Positions 1 through 13,935 of a stretch of 64,000 bases of DNA are shown here, piece after piece. Source of the stretch: Serinus canaria (taxonomy: Eukaryota; Chordata; Aves; Passeriformes; Fringillidae); contig NC_066315.1 of NCBI RefSeq assembly GCF_022539315.1, positions 102,095,990 through 102,159,989 of the forward strand, written 5' to 3'. How positions within the stretch are numbered: the first letter of the stretch is position 1; each line of letters begins with the position of its first letter. Below the pieces are notes generated by a model, which was given only the letters and a program-made list of their open reading frames with translations, was not told where the DNA came from and ran no database searches. A program made the translations under genes and the position numbers.

Positions 1-2281
1 TACCAAACTTTAAAGATAAAACAGCTAAGGTCTAACTCCCATTCACCAGTCTTTGGGTTTAAACCTATTACTTGAAATTTAATCACCCAGAGGTCCTGTT
101 CACTGTGTTATGTTCCCTTTCAGATGAGGAGAATGTGACTTGTCTAATGCTTGATAAATCCTAAAATACACTCTTCATGCTGATCTTTTAGGATATTTTG
201 TTTTCATTTTACTCCTCAGTCAGCCAGTATACTGTAAACATTTCATAATCTCCACATGTATTTGGGTCCCCAATATGTTGCTTATGCCAATGAAGAAAGA
301 ACAATACTGTCTGCATCTCTATTGCTGAAACACACCGTGTTCACAGCATGTGGCTAATGGTGGAAGGAGGACTCCGAGTGGATGAGTAACCAGGATAATG
401 GGAGGAATGCCAGAACTAGAGTGAATTTCCATAGGCCTCACCTAACATTTGGCACTCCTAACTCAATTCAGAATAATCCCTGCTGGAAATTTCTCCATGA
501 AAAGCTTCCAGGAACACATCTTTTTAAATAAGAATATGCTTGATCTCACACATATGCTTATCTACGATCCATGGCTTTCCCAACCTCAGGCACAGTGCCT
601 ACTGAGCAACCGTAAATAAAGACAGTAGAGCTTCAGAGGGCAGCCAAACCACTTTTACCTGTAAACAAAGCACCTTTCATTCTGGTGTCTGTGCTAAAAG
701 GCTCATCATACAACTTTAAGGACACACCTTTCCATACCCAAATGTTCTGCAACTATTTCTTGTTATTTAAGTCACCTCTTGCAATGTGATCCACTCAGGG
801 GTTACTTGTTATTCTCAAACTGTTGTCCAATGAAATGAAACCACCTGCCATTCTCCTGAAATATTTATCTTATCCATTCTTCTCCTTCAAACTTTTTGTT
901 AACACTTCAGCACAGCCATCAGTCAAATTTCTAATCAGAACTAAATTAAATTTTTGAATAGAGAAAGAAAAGGTAGCCACTCTGAAAGGCAAATGCAGAA
1001 TTACCTCCAGGATCCATAAGTAAAATAGAGATGCATGAAGTCACTGAGTGGTGTAAAGAACTAGATATTGCCCTGTCAAAAGCATTATGAGATGCAGAAT
1101 AGAAGTCTGTTGAACATGACACTGAGATCTTTGCTTTTCTGAACTTTTATGATGTTATGCAAAAAGGGTCCAGCAGAAGTCATGTAAACAGTACACATAA
1201 GCAGAGGGAAGAGTCAGAAATGTGAAAATGTGCAACATCAAAACCTAAACTTTAAGTTGTTCTCTCACCACTAGGAAGAAAAAAGTAATTGCAGAAATCC
1301 ACTCCCCTCAAACTGCCACTCCAAGAGAAGACCAGATCTGTCATTACTCTGGGAGTGATGTAGGCATGTCATAGCCTTCCAAAGTTAGGTGAGATAAATT
1401 TCACACACTGGAGATGGAATATGTTATATTTGAGACAGGAACTGACACAGTCTTTTGTTGTAGGGACACCTAGGAAAATCAAAAGTAATGAAGAATGTAA
1501 GTGCTCTGACTGTGGTTGAGACATCAGAAGCTCTGACAGAGACAGTTAATTGTTTTGCCATGTACTGATTTATACCTGCAGGTGTTACTTGGAAATACCT
1601 GTGTAGTATTTTCTTCCACGCTGATCTGTTAGTTAAAAGCGAAATTACAGTTCTGAATATGTCTGTGATCATCATTTCCTGGCTATGCAAGAGTAATAAG
1701 CAATCATGAAAAAAAAGAACACCTAATAAATGGAGAGATTGGTTCTTTTTAACCCACATGCATGACAAGCTTCATTTCACACACAAAATATTCAAACCAG
1801 CAAAGAGAAAAGAGAATGTGAAAAGGCCCTTCCCACCCTTCTGTTCAATAGCCAAACGTAATCACAAATCAATTTCAGGAAAACTAAACGTTATTTCAGG
1901 TTCTGTCTTTTTGAGTGCTTTAGGGCAAAATGACCTAATCTGCACTAATAATATCTATAAACAAAATTCAACATAATGACTCTCTAAAAATAACTAGATA
2001 TACAGAAAAGACTGAAAATCAGCTATGTTCTGCATCACAAGATGAGGCATACATTTTGCTTCTGCATGGAATAGCTGTGTTTTTCAGGAACACTAAGGAC
2101 TACAGAAGCTCTCAATGCTCCTCCTACCTTGCTACATGAACAACACAGTTAGTGCTTGACAGCTGGGGCCAGAGCCTTGTTGCTTTACTCACACATATAA
2201 TTCCCCAGCACTTCAGGCCAGGTTGTCCTTTCAGCATCTCTGCTGAAAATTTATGGCAAGTCAACTGTCTTTTCTTCAGAC
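1..2281. other. non-coding, no gene recognised
   Basis: AT-rich DNA with only short, chance-like open frames, none resembling a known protein or flanked by convincing splice sites. No recognisable repeat family was seen. If human synteny holds, L3MBTL4 would lie on this side of TMEM200C, but no exon of it was identified. Confidence 0.6.
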
Positions 2282-2370
2282 ATATAGATTAACTAGGTCA
2301 AAACCTACCCCAGTGGGAGCATTGAAAAGATCAGCACCAGCAACATTGTTTTTGCCTGCACAATTGAAAG
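2282..2370 (+). repeat. 89-bp direct repeat, copy A
   Basis: This stretch, starting ATATAGATTAACTAGG and ending CAATTGAAAG, recurs 883 bp downstream with five mismatches (about 94% identity). The flanks of the two copies are not clearly similar. The family is not recognised. It may be a dispersed element inserted twice or a local duplication. Confidence 0.85.
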
Positions 2371-3164
2371 TTACCCTTGCTTTTTCCTTTTAAATTTAGG
2401 GAGAGTTGGGTCATAATGAAAGCAAAAGTAACAGCAAGCACACATAGTGTTGCTAGTTCTTTTCCTTTATTTTGTTTCATTCTTTCATGGTAATGTTTCT
2501 TATATTAAAGAAAAGAAGATTTCTAAGGGCTTTCTGCTATGAATATGCCCTGGTTTGGGCAAATGTTTCCTGTAGATCTACTACATTCTGTAAATTCAGC
2601 TTGCTTGTATCAATACAGAAAAACATTACCAAGTTGTACTTTATTTGAATTTTAAAATTTGAAACCTTTGAAGTTAAAAATCTCTTTGAGTACAATTAGT
2701 GTCATGCTGGTCATTTGACTAACATAACTGAATTTTGCAAGATTACCATTCAAAATAAAAGCAGAGGCACGATCTGTGTCATGTATACTGAAAGAATAAT
2801 AATCAAGTTGCCCATATAAAATGCCATGAATTATATTTAATAAGCAATGGCTTACAATCTGAGTCCCTAAGTGTTGTATAATTATAGAATTCAAGCTCTC
2901 ATTCTGAATAGGAGCTTTATTTCCTGTCTAGTTTTAGGACTTAACACCTACTGATCGCTGTTAAATCACCATTCTACAACTTTAGGGCAAAGTTCAGTGT
3001 TATTTATGAAAATATTCTTTGCTACTTTTGACAATTATAAAAATTCAAAACACAGCATAAGTGTAACCGAAGAGAAAATGTGTCAGCATGCTGACCCAGG
3101 CCCTTGGGTCCAGAACATAGAGGAGCTCAAGGCACTCTACAGTTGACTTTTGTGATACATAGAT

Positions 3165-3253
3165 ATATAGATTAACTAGGTCATGACCTACCCCAGTGGG
3201 AGCATTGAAAAGACCAGCACCAGCAACATTATTTTAGCCTGCACAATTGAAAG
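3165..3253 (+). repeat. 89-bp direct repeat, copy B
   Basis: Second copy of the repeat at 2282-2370, in the same orientation and without gaps. The mismatches are scattered substitutions, so both copies have aged only a little since they diverged. No open frame is shared by the two copies. Confidence 0.85.
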
Positions 3254-6200
3254 GTGCTGCCCTTAGCCTGGGAAGGGTTTAGCTCCTATCACACACAAAA
3301 AACCCCCAGGCTGTTCACACCTGTGCTGCTTAGTAACAGCACCTCTCACATTTAAGAAGTGCTCTAAGAAATGCTATTGACTTCACATCAAAGACCCTTT
3401 TCTATAGAGAAGCTCCAGAAGAGGAGGCAGAAACAAGGTGGCTCTTCTTCTGGCAACATAAGGATTCCTACAAGAGTCCTAAATATGTTTTTTGTGTTCC
3501 TTCATGTTCCCATGTGCCGTTAAACCTGGAATTTGACCTTGAGTTTTGAACAGATTTTGTATTACTCTGATACTGATAGCAATGTATCTTAAAGGACATT
3601 CACAATTCATCAGGGCAAACTGACCTTAAAAATAGACCCTAAAAACTATTTCTATTGGGTGACTACTCTATGTTAACTTATTGTCTCTCCACAGTGATGA
3701 TGAGAAGTCCAGTGCAGAGTAAAAGACTGCTTGCAGGTCATGGAGGAAAGGAAACCGCAAAACAAAAAAATCAGGTCAAAAATTTGGGTTAATCTCTCCT
3801 GACAGCATACAAAAAAGATACTGTGATAGTTTCAATTTATTAAATGCTAAGGTAATATTTTAATAATGTAGGGTAAAACACCTACCAAACTGGACACGTA
3901 TGTAAGTATGTGGGGAATGCTGGTCTAGGAAAACTCTGCTTATGAAAGAAAGGATGCAATCAGTGCTTCATTCTCCTGACTGATAGACTGTGCTTTCATG
4001 CAGATTACTGCAAGTCATTTTAATATTAATTCCAAATGTGATTATGATTGCTTGCTTTGTTCCAGTGTCTCACCAGACCAGTCAGGAATTTCCCCAGCTG
4101 ACACTGGTATTGTGTATTCTGTATAATGAAAAAGCAGCCCTGCTCTCCAGCAGCCTGAGGAAATGCAGGGAAGCAGCAGGTGCATCCCCAAGAAACAGGG
4201 GAAAACATTGAGGTAATTGAAATTGCAGAATACCTGTAAAATAGTTGGGGTTGTATGATGGTGGTTGCCTGTGATGACTAAGCCAGTTCATGGACTGGAT
4301 GGACAAACTCTACTTCATGGATGTCCTAGACCCATGTGGAGGAAGCAATCTGCTCACCTTTCCCCCCTGATTACTTCTTCTTTGAGATGCTTTAATGTTG
4401 CCAGGACTCTCTGATTTTGGGGACTTGCAATAGGCAATGCAGATAACAGGCAGGAGCATCTTTCTCCTTGATGAAAAAAATTTTGCACAGAGTTGCAAAA
4501 ATGCTGGTATCATATTTATTTTTGAACAAATACAATTTTAAATTACCAAGGCTAAAAGCCTGTCTAACAGTTATCGTCCTAAGTGAAAAAGGACAGAAGT
4601 TATTTGTTTATTCTAACATATCTAAAAAGACAGAGGTTATTGGTTCCCTTCCTACAAACAAGTGGTTTTGCATGCATGAGGTGTACTTTAAATGTAGTAT
4701 GTAACAAAATAAATTTTCAAAACCCAGTCCAATAAGCTTTGGCATTATTTCTCATAGGTAAAATCCTATGTGCTCTCCCAGGGACTCCAAATACTGCTTT
4801 GAAGGCTAGAAGATAATATAAGCTATTTGATGAACTTGCCTTACAAAATACACACTCACATAATTTGCTGTGTATTTTCAATTAAACAAAAAATGTTCAA
4901 AAAATAAGAAGATTCTAAGAATGAAACAACTGTACACACATATCTCATTGGAGCTAGGGTCAAGCATCTTTGGGATGGTCTCCATCTGGAAGAGCTTATA
5001 TCATACAGCAGCAAGAGAAGTGGAAGGAGAACACCTTGAAAAAATAAACTTAAAAAAAGAATTAATTTAATTTATTTGGGGGAAATACTACACTGCTCTT
5101 CCTTTCCAGGCAAATAGTTTGGGGAATTTTCCTCATTGGCTTCTATGTGGTTTTGTCCACAAATAACAGACACAATTTTTTTCAGTTACTTGCAGTTGTC
5201 TTGTATCAGCAAATCAAAAGTGAAGGCAAATAACATGGCTGAATAGCTCCTGCTTCTTTTTAAACCATCTGAGAAGTCAAGCACAGAACATCTAAAAGAA
5301 AGTGAGTGACATCTGCCCCTAAGCGTGGTTCATAACCTCCGGCTGTGACCATCACAGGCTTCCTGCAATATGTCGCAACTGACCCGGGAGCGATCCACAT
5401 TCTGTCTCCTCGAGTTTCAAGTGTTTCACCAGATGTCAGTTAAAAATACATATATTTATAAAGTGGTTAGTTAATTAATACCTCAAAAATAAAGAAATCT
5501 TTTAATCGGGAATGACAGTAAGAACTGGAGTAAGATAAAATAGCAGTTCCTTTCATTATTTTTTTCTTTTTTTCTTTGTGTAAAAGCTTGCTCATATGAA
5601 AACATTAATTCCCTTTACCTTTCAATCACCAGATTTCATGGCTGTGTATTACTTTACTCAGACAAATGTTCCCAGCAATGTGTATGTCTGCTATCATTAA
5701 TTTTGAAAGAAGAGCAGACATGCAAATTGCTATTCACTCTCAGCAGATTATCCAGACCCAGACTTGCTACACAGTGAAAAGCAAAGTTGCCTCTGATTGT
5801 ACCAAATGTCAAATAAGCTGGATGACTCTAATACACAATGCAGATTCACTGTGTTTGATGTAGGTGTGTAAGGAATTAAAACATATATTTCCTCAGTGAG
5901 GATAATTTCTCATGGTTCATTCTCAGTGCTGTTCTTTTCCTCCACATTTGTTATCAAATCATCATTAACTATACCAGAGCCTCCACCATTAATTATATCA
6001 GAATTTCTACTGCCATGGGAAACAAGCAAACAGACAATGTAGATGAGGCTAAGATTAGGGGAAAAAACCACCCCAACCACTCACCCCTCTGAGACTAGTA
6101 GCCAGACTTGAAGTGATGCTCTTACAACTTTCCCAGCTAATATATAAGACAAAGCTGTAAATTCCAATTCAAGCAATAAAGATGCAGGAAACCTTGGCAT

Positions 6201-6893
6201 TTAGAATGTTATACTCTGAAGCATATGTAGAAAATGCTTATCAGCTCTTGTTTTTATCAATGTAATAAATTGGCTAATTAAAAATAGCTAAATAAGCTAT
6301 GATTTGTAGCTTAAAAATGGACTTTCAGACTAGAGCTACTGTTATGACTGGAACTCATTCTGCTAGCAAAGATCAGTTAAGACAGCAATGATCATTCTGT
6401 ACTTCTGTTACTCTGTGCCTGAGAAATTGTAAAGGAATGTTCCTGCGGAAAACCTGAAACTTATGCAAAATGTCTCATACTTTTTATACTACATTAAGAA
6501 TCCTTTCCATGTTTATCCTTTTTATCTGGTATTCAGATTGCACTTATAACAAGCAAGGGCCTTCTCTCTGATTTAGTTTTGTTGGATCTCTACCCTGGGA
6601 ACTGCAGGTCTGTGTTTGGAACCCAGAGATGTCACAGTATTTCAGAGAAGTACACCAAGTACTTTAGGTTGTCTTTTGAATTGCTTTTGGACCTTGAGCC
6701 TGCTGAGGGCTGAGATATATTAACTTGGCTACACATCTCCTGGGTGCCCAGCCAGCCTGGGATGGAACATATTCAAGTGGATAAACTAAAACTGATGGCA
6801 GTACTGATGTACCAAAGCATGCCCTAACAAGGACCAGCTGAAGGTTATCATCTTATGCACAACCTAGCAAACCAAGTGTGTGCTTTAAAATGG

Positions 6894-6933
6894 GGAGAGG
6901 AGAGGAGAGGAGAGGAGAGGAGAGGAGAGGAGA
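6894..6933 (+). repeat. (AGAGG)n pentanucleotide microsatellite
   Basis: About seven uninterrupted AGAGG units on the plus strand, followed by a purine-rich degenerate tail to about 6970. It makes a short all-purine open frame that should not be read as a gene. Confidence 0.9.
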
Positions 6934-8039
6934 AAGAAAAATGAGAAATGAGAAGAGGGAAAGGAGAAAAAAACATAGCTCAAATACACTCTTTGCAATT
7001 CCTAAAAATTATTTACTTCCACAACAGTTTAAGTGCACAACATCATGCATAAAGTTACACAAGTAAGGTGGGAGCAGAGCCTGCCAGCAGTGCCAGTAGT
7101 CAATGCAAACACAGAGTTACAAATTCACTTGGGCAGCCAGTAAACCAGACCATTAGGGAAGCTGCCTTTTGCCACCACTGCACTTCTGGGAACATAAAAA
7201 TCCATATCAACTAAAAATGAAATAAATGTTTCATTAAAGCCCCAAAAGCTTTTTTTCAACAAGAAAAATCTGTAGGATAGGTAGGGCAAAGTAGTTTGTT
7301 GTGAGGGATTCAGCCTGCCATCGTACAACTGGTTCTTAACACATAGAGCAAATTAAGAGTACATCGATAGCTGCCACGGAACACCACCTTCAGAAGTTTT
7401 TCATCCAACAACATATTTCTTGTTTTCCAGGATTTGGCCTCACCTACAACACATTTTGCTACGAGTTATTTGAAAACTGTGAATGTGATGATAGCCCAAT
7501 CACTCAAAACTTAAGCAATGAAAATATGGTAAAAAAAGAGCTGTTGTATAAAGAAGATAGCTAAATAGAATGGTTTAGTTTGACAGAAATAGAAAATATG
7601 ACTCAGATAGGAAAAAGAGTTCTTTGCCCTTTAAAAAATCAGTCCTGTTCTCCCTCTCTCTCTTACACAGGAGTCTTTCAGGGAGAGTCTGGTGATGCTG
7701 CATTATTGATGTGATACAGGTCTCCAGTGGAAACAGATGTGATATGTTTGGTTTCCTCTGATAGCCTGGGCTGAGCACAAAGCAAATTACTGAGTGTCAG
7801 AAGACTTGGGTTCAAAGCACATATTTAAAAGAAGTTCTTAAATAATAAATCTTAAATTTCAAGCCTGTTGCATAACCAAAAGTTATATATGTACTAAAAA
7901 AATGTGTCCCAAACGATTTTGCTGAGACAAACTGCAAATGACATTAAAATGCAAATGTGCAGCTTTAGGATTTGTTTGGTCTCAAACCAGGAACTGATGG
8001 TTGGAGTGAAAGATGCAAAATAGCATGGTCTGGGTGAAC

Positions 8040-8100
8040 ATAGAATTGCAGAATTGTTGAGGCTGGAAGACACACAATTTAATTGAATATACAAAACCTC
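8040..8100 (-). mobile_element. possible CR1 LINE 3'-end scrap
   Basis: The plus strand reads like the reverse complement of a CR1 3' end (an 'ATAGAATTGCAGAATTGTTGAGGCTGGAA'-type start, abbreviated here), then loses similarity. It is very short and degraded, so the assignment is tentative. Confidence 0.35.
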
Positions 8101-8812
8101 TCTGACAATTTTCCCAATCTCTGCTGGAACCCTTATTCTTAAAGACATAATTTGACAAATATTTTCATTACTGCTCTTTGCTTTCTGCCAGCCTGTTTTA
8201 TCCGCAGTCCTCCACACAAGAGGTCATGAAGAGGTAGAGAAAGATGGTTTTGCTCAGCCTAGGTAAAACTCTAGTTTCAAGAGAACTGTAAGGCTACTGT
8301 ACAAGACCCAGTTTTCAGTCTATCCACCCCAAAAAACACTCTTATGCACATTCAGGAGCAACCCCAAGCCACAGGATGAGTTTTTTGTATTTACTGAAAA
8401 ACCTGCCCAAGATTTGCTTTTCTGCATCATGGTGAATCTCTAATAAGACTTGACAAAAGCAATCAGCAGCAATCTCCTCCCAAGAATAAGTGCAGCGCTG
8501 TGACGGGACATGTTAGATTATGTCTCACTAAGGTGATAGCCTTAATTTAATCACTTTTCAGAAAGTAGCTCAAAGGAGAACATTGTTTCTCATTCTCTGC
8601 CGAAACTGAGAGATTCAGGGTGACACCATTGATGGATCTCGGCAGCCACTTTATTCTTCAACCTCTTGCTTCATCTTTTCACCTGCTTCTTGACTTTCTC
8701 CATAAGTATTCCGGCAAACTTGGGAGGGGAAAAACCCCAAAGGCGAGTGGCTGAAGATGAGGCTGCCGGGACGGGAGTGGTGGAAAGGAGCCCGGGGGCT
8801 GTCGCGGCGATC

Positions 8813-8839
8813 GGGGCGGGGCCTGAGCGGGCGGGGCGG
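8813..8839 (+). promoter_or_regulatory. paired GC boxes (Sp/KLF-type)
   Basis: GGGGCGGGGCC at 8813-8823 and GGGCGGGGCGG at 8829-8839 are canonical Sp1-family sites five bases apart, upstream of the presumed first exon of TMEM200C. Confidence 0.6.
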
Positions 8840-8935
8840 CCGGGCTGCGGGGCGAGGCGCCGGCGGGCGGGCGCAGGTGCGCAGGTGGCGGGGGCGGCGG
8901 CCGCCCTGCCGCAATTTCCCTGTGTCACGGCTCCC

Positions 8936-8948
8936 GTCGCTTGGCAAC
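8936..8948 (+). promoter_or_regulatory. X-box-like RFX motif
   Basis: GTCGCTTGGCAAC has the inverted-half-site layout of RFX X-boxes (GTNRCC, short spacer, RGYAAC) with a perfect right half, TGGCAAC. RFX sites often lie just upstream of ciliary genes, and TMEM200C is not an established ciliary gene. The match is by eye only. Confidence 0.35.
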
Positions 8949-8999
8949 GGCGCCGGGTCCGGCCGGCAGCCGCGGAGCCGCGCTCCGCCCGCAGCGGCG

Positions 9000-9291
9000 G
9001 CACCGGCACAGGCGGCGGCTCCGCCAGGAGGGCGGGCGCGCTGCTGCGGGGGACGGCCCCGCGGCGGGGAGGATGCGGCGTGGCCAGGGGGCAGCGCTCC
9101 CGCGGAGCTGCCTGAGGAGGCGGCCGGCCGCGGCGGGGCCGAGGGGGCGCCCGGCGCTCGGCCCAGCCCCGCCGCCCGTCCGCCCCGGGCTGTGAGCGGC
9201 GGCGGGGCGGGGATGCTCTCTCCGGCTGGAAAGTTTCTTCCCCACGGCGGCTCGCCCGCTTCCCACCCGGACTTCTCCCCGGCCCTCCTCG
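9000..9291 (+). other. TMEM200C non-coding exon 1 (start approximate)
   Basis: The 3' end is set by CTCG|GTAAGTG, a consensus 5' splice site at 9291/9292. The 5' end (transcription start) cannot be placed and is put within the CpG island. A second possible donor, CCG|GTGAGT, lies at 9477/9478 and would give a longer first exon. The exon contains upstream ATGs. The one at 9213 is open to the splice site and continues in frame into the coding exon (see the uORF entry). Confidence 0.55.
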
Positions 9292-11384
9292 GTAAGTGAC
9301 CGCGGCACCCCCGTCCTGAGCGGGGGCTCCGTCCGCCGGCGACCCCCGACCGGCGCGCCCGGGGCGGCCGCCGGCGGAGCTCGGCGCTGTGCCGCGGCGG
9401 CGGGAGCCAGCGCCGGACCGGCCGGAGCCAGCGGCGCCCCAGCGGCCGGTGCCGGGCGTCCCGCCGGCCGGAGCCCGGTGAGTCCCGCGTGCGATACCGG
9501 GGAAGGAGTTAAGCCGGGTCCTCTTAGTAGTGTTACAGCGCTGATTGGGCTTTGCCGGACAAGGTCGTGGCGCTTGCAGGTCCGACTGCCGGGGTGGATC
9601 GGGGGTCTCAGTCCGTTCGTGCGGGATGTGGCTCCAGCCCCCGCGGCTCTCGTCCGGGTGGTTTCATGGCACTGCGGCCGCTGGCGATGGCCGGAGGCGC
9701 GGCCGTGCCCTCCTTCGCCTGCCGTGCGCTGCTCTCGCCATCGCCGAAACTAAGTGCCAGGCGATGCCGGACTGGGAGCGTTCCTCGGAGCTGATGACCA
9801 TCTGTTATAACCGTGGAGAGGAGACGGGCAGCTGGCTAGTGGGGCAGCAGAAAATGAGATCAAAGAATCGGCAATTACAGCAAAGCATGCCCCGAAAATT
9901 ACACTTTTGCATCCACAAAATGTACTGCTTTTTTTTTTTTTTCTATTTTTAGTAGAAATAATAGTTCAGCCATAGGAAAGAGAAATCTCTGCTCTTTGTT
10001 TTGAGCGTGCAGTACCTCGGAGAGTAATTTAACAACGTCCTTGCTGACAACACCCATCTTTTTTTTTCTGGGGAAAATACAAACAGAGTAAATAGGACAC
10101 AATATTACTGCATATGTGGCAATTCTGACATTAGAACAGAAAAGACATGATATTTGAAGGCTGAACAGTCAAAGAGGGGCAAGGGGGTTTTTTTAAGTGC
10201 TTACTTAATTACCTTTTGGTGCAATTAATTGAACTTTTTGAGTCGTATTATATTCAGTGATGTCATCTTTTGCCCCGTCAAAGAAAAAAAAACAATAGGA
10301 TGCTCAGAAAGAGAAAAGGGGGAGGGGATCCTGCTTCTCGGTATCATGAAGAAATAGGTTCCAAAAAGAATTGCACCGTGCAGAAATGCTCCTACACACT
10401 GTGTGGTTTAGCTCAGATCACGGGAACAGAGAGATGAGTTCCGATGGTCCAGTAAGACAAAAGCCACAAATGCTCAGTGTTTAGTCCTATGCCAGTTTCC
10501 CTGCAAGCACTCTTTAGGTGCTTTCCCCAGGTGACTCGTGGAGTTTCACTTCTCTAATAGGATTTGACCTTCCATCTCTTACCTGCCAGCCATCTCCCCT
10601 TTCTGAGGGCAGGAGGGAGGGGGTTGAATTTGTCAGTGTTACATAACAGTTACCTGGAACATTGCACATGTTCCCAAACTAGGGATGCCTCTGGACCGCA
10701 GGCAAGAGATGAATTTCTAATATTGCAGATCAAGTGCAAATGGCTAGGAGAAAACTTTTCACAAGGCACCACTTTCCAGTGTTTAAATGTTTCCTTTGTG
10801 CATTTCACTGTAATTCCTTTCCCACTCATTTAAGCAAGATAGGTAATATGTTTAAGCATCCCTTCAGTAATGTGTAAGTAGAGTAATGAAACAAATGGTA
10901 TCTATAGATCAAATACACTGCCTTCCTGCTTTTATTTCTCCCATCCCCTCAAATCCTGCATGATATCACTAACCACAGTTAGTGTGCACTGTAATCCCAG
11001 AACATATCAGGGAGTGGGGCTTGGCATCCTCTGAGCTCTGGTGCTTTGCAGACTCTTTCTGAAATGAGCAAGATCTTTTTTTGTTCACTCTAGTGGATAC
11101 TATTAGGTTTGTCATTTACCTGGAGTACAAAGTAATTAATTAGCTGTTTGGCAGGAGTATAGTGGGACACCCAGCTGCTTTGATGCTGTTGTTCTGCCCG
11201 TTTCTTTCTCACACACAGGAGCTGTGTGGGCAGGGGAGATCTGCCTGTTGGTGTCAGCCTCCATCCCACTTGTTCAGGGTTTTATTTACCAGGACTTTGA
11301 AGGAGGAAAAGCAAGCAGAGACATCTCTTGTGCTGCAGGTCTGTCCTTGGTTCTTATCCTCTTCTCTTCTCCCTTTCACTGCAG
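9292..11384 (+). other. TMEM200C intron 1 (5' UTR)
   Basis: The intron runs from GTAAGTG to a pyrimidine-rich acceptor, CTTTCACTGCAG at 11384, directly before the coding exon. It contains a 12-T run near 9930 and a possible optional UTR exon (11219-11338). No coding sequence was recognised inside. Confidence 0.6.
11219..11338 (+). other. possible alternative 5' UTR exon of TMEM200C
   Basis: A pyrimidine tract and acceptor (TTTCTTTCTCACACACAG) precede this 120-bp stretch, and it ends at GCTGCAG|GTCTGT. Both signals are plausible, so it could be an optional non-coding exon in TMEM200C transcripts. Including it would change the upstream open frame. There is no other support. Confidence 0.25.
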
Positions 11385-11420
11385 GAGCTGGAGTGGCCGT
11401 GGGGGGCAGTGCGCTGGTAG

Positions 11421-13067
<1,647 letters not shown>

Positions 13068-13935
13068 ATAAAACAGAGACAGCAAGAGGACACCTTGCAT
13101 CCCTCCACACCTTCCCTGCTTCTTCATCTCCTTGTGGACTAGGAAACAAATCGATATCCAAAGAGCTGCACTATGTTACCCTTGAAAATTGAATTCCATA
13201 GATCCTGTAGATGACTTCAGGAAGAAAAAAGAAAATCCTTTCTGTCTATTTGTGATTGTATGTTTCATGCAAGCCAAATTGTATTAAATATCCACAGTCC
13301 AGCAAGTTCTTTGGATCAGAATAATACAATTTTGGATGGTATAGCTGTGCACTTTACTGTTTTGATTTTCAAGTGCCCCTTCTTCTCCTCTGATTTCTTT
13401 CTTGCTGATTTGCCACTAACTGCTTGAAAGCTGCAGGCACCTTTTTAAGCTCAAAAGCAACGTGGTCTTCAGAAAGAAAGCCGAGCTCTCTCTTTGTTTT
13501 GGTTCAATTACTAAAACGTTTGCAAGGCCTTAAGGATGACGTACCTTGACAAAGAATGAGTTTGTTTAAATTCTGGAAAAAAACGTCAGTTTAGAAGAGA
13601 CTGGAGCAGAACAGAGCTCTGACGATTTAGTTAAAACCATTACATTCCTGAATCCAAAATACATATTACTTCATGATACTTTATCAAAGTATTATTACAC
13701 ATGTATTGACTAATAGCATTAAAAGATGTTTTTTAATAAAATATTTACAAACCAAACCTACAAAAAAATTTCTTTTTTTTGGTAAGTAATCACAGATATC
13801 AAAAACTGTTTTGTTTTATACTGTGAAAGATTATAGACATGCTATGAAGCCAAAGGCTTGCTTTATACTTTTAAGGAGGTAATTAATAATTTATGTGTAA
13901 TTTTCAAATAAATACTGTTTCAGTCCTTGAGAAAC
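13068..13935 (+). other. TMEM200C 3' UTR
   Basis: AT-rich sequence after the TAA stop. AATAAA occurs directly after the stop (about 13067-13072, probably too close to serve), at 13735-13740 and at 13907-13912. The last is followed by a GT-rich CTGTTTCAGTCC stretch and is the likeliest cleavage signal. The end is therefore put near 13935. Confidence 0.5.
13907..13912 (+). terminator. polyadenylation signal AATAAA for TMEM200C
   Basis: Canonical hexamer about 840 bp after the stop codon with a T/GT-rich stretch just downstream. An alternative signal at 13735-13740 could give a shorter transcript. Confidence 0.5.

Larger units (their letters stand above)
3254..8750. other. non-coding, 5' flank of TMEM200C
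   Basis: No coding exon is supported. The stretch holds a purine microsatellite at 6894-6933 and a possible scrap of CR1 near 8040-8100. The AT-rich tract around 6240-6310 looks like the kind of sequence that can be conserved non-coding DNA, but that cannot be judged from one genome. Confidence 0.55.
8755..9800. promoter_or_regulatory. CpG island, TMEM200C promoter region
   Basis: Base composition switches abruptly from AT-rich to very GC- and CpG-rich at about 8755. It stays so to about 9500, then declines to about 9800. The island contains GC boxes (8813-8823, 8829-8839), an X-box-like site (8936-8948) and a consensus 5' splice site ending a non-coding first exon (9291/9292). No TATA box is evident, as usual for CpG-island promoters. 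Many long open frames on both strands here result from stop-poor GC-rich sequence and are not genes. Confidence 0.85.

Noticed and set aside
8651..9308. Several long overlapping open frames on both strands (up to 180 codons)
   Set aside because: They lie in the CpG island, where stop codons are rare. Their products are Ala/Gly/Arg/Pro-rich with no family resemblance. Only the uORF that continues through splicing is kept, as a regulatory candidate.
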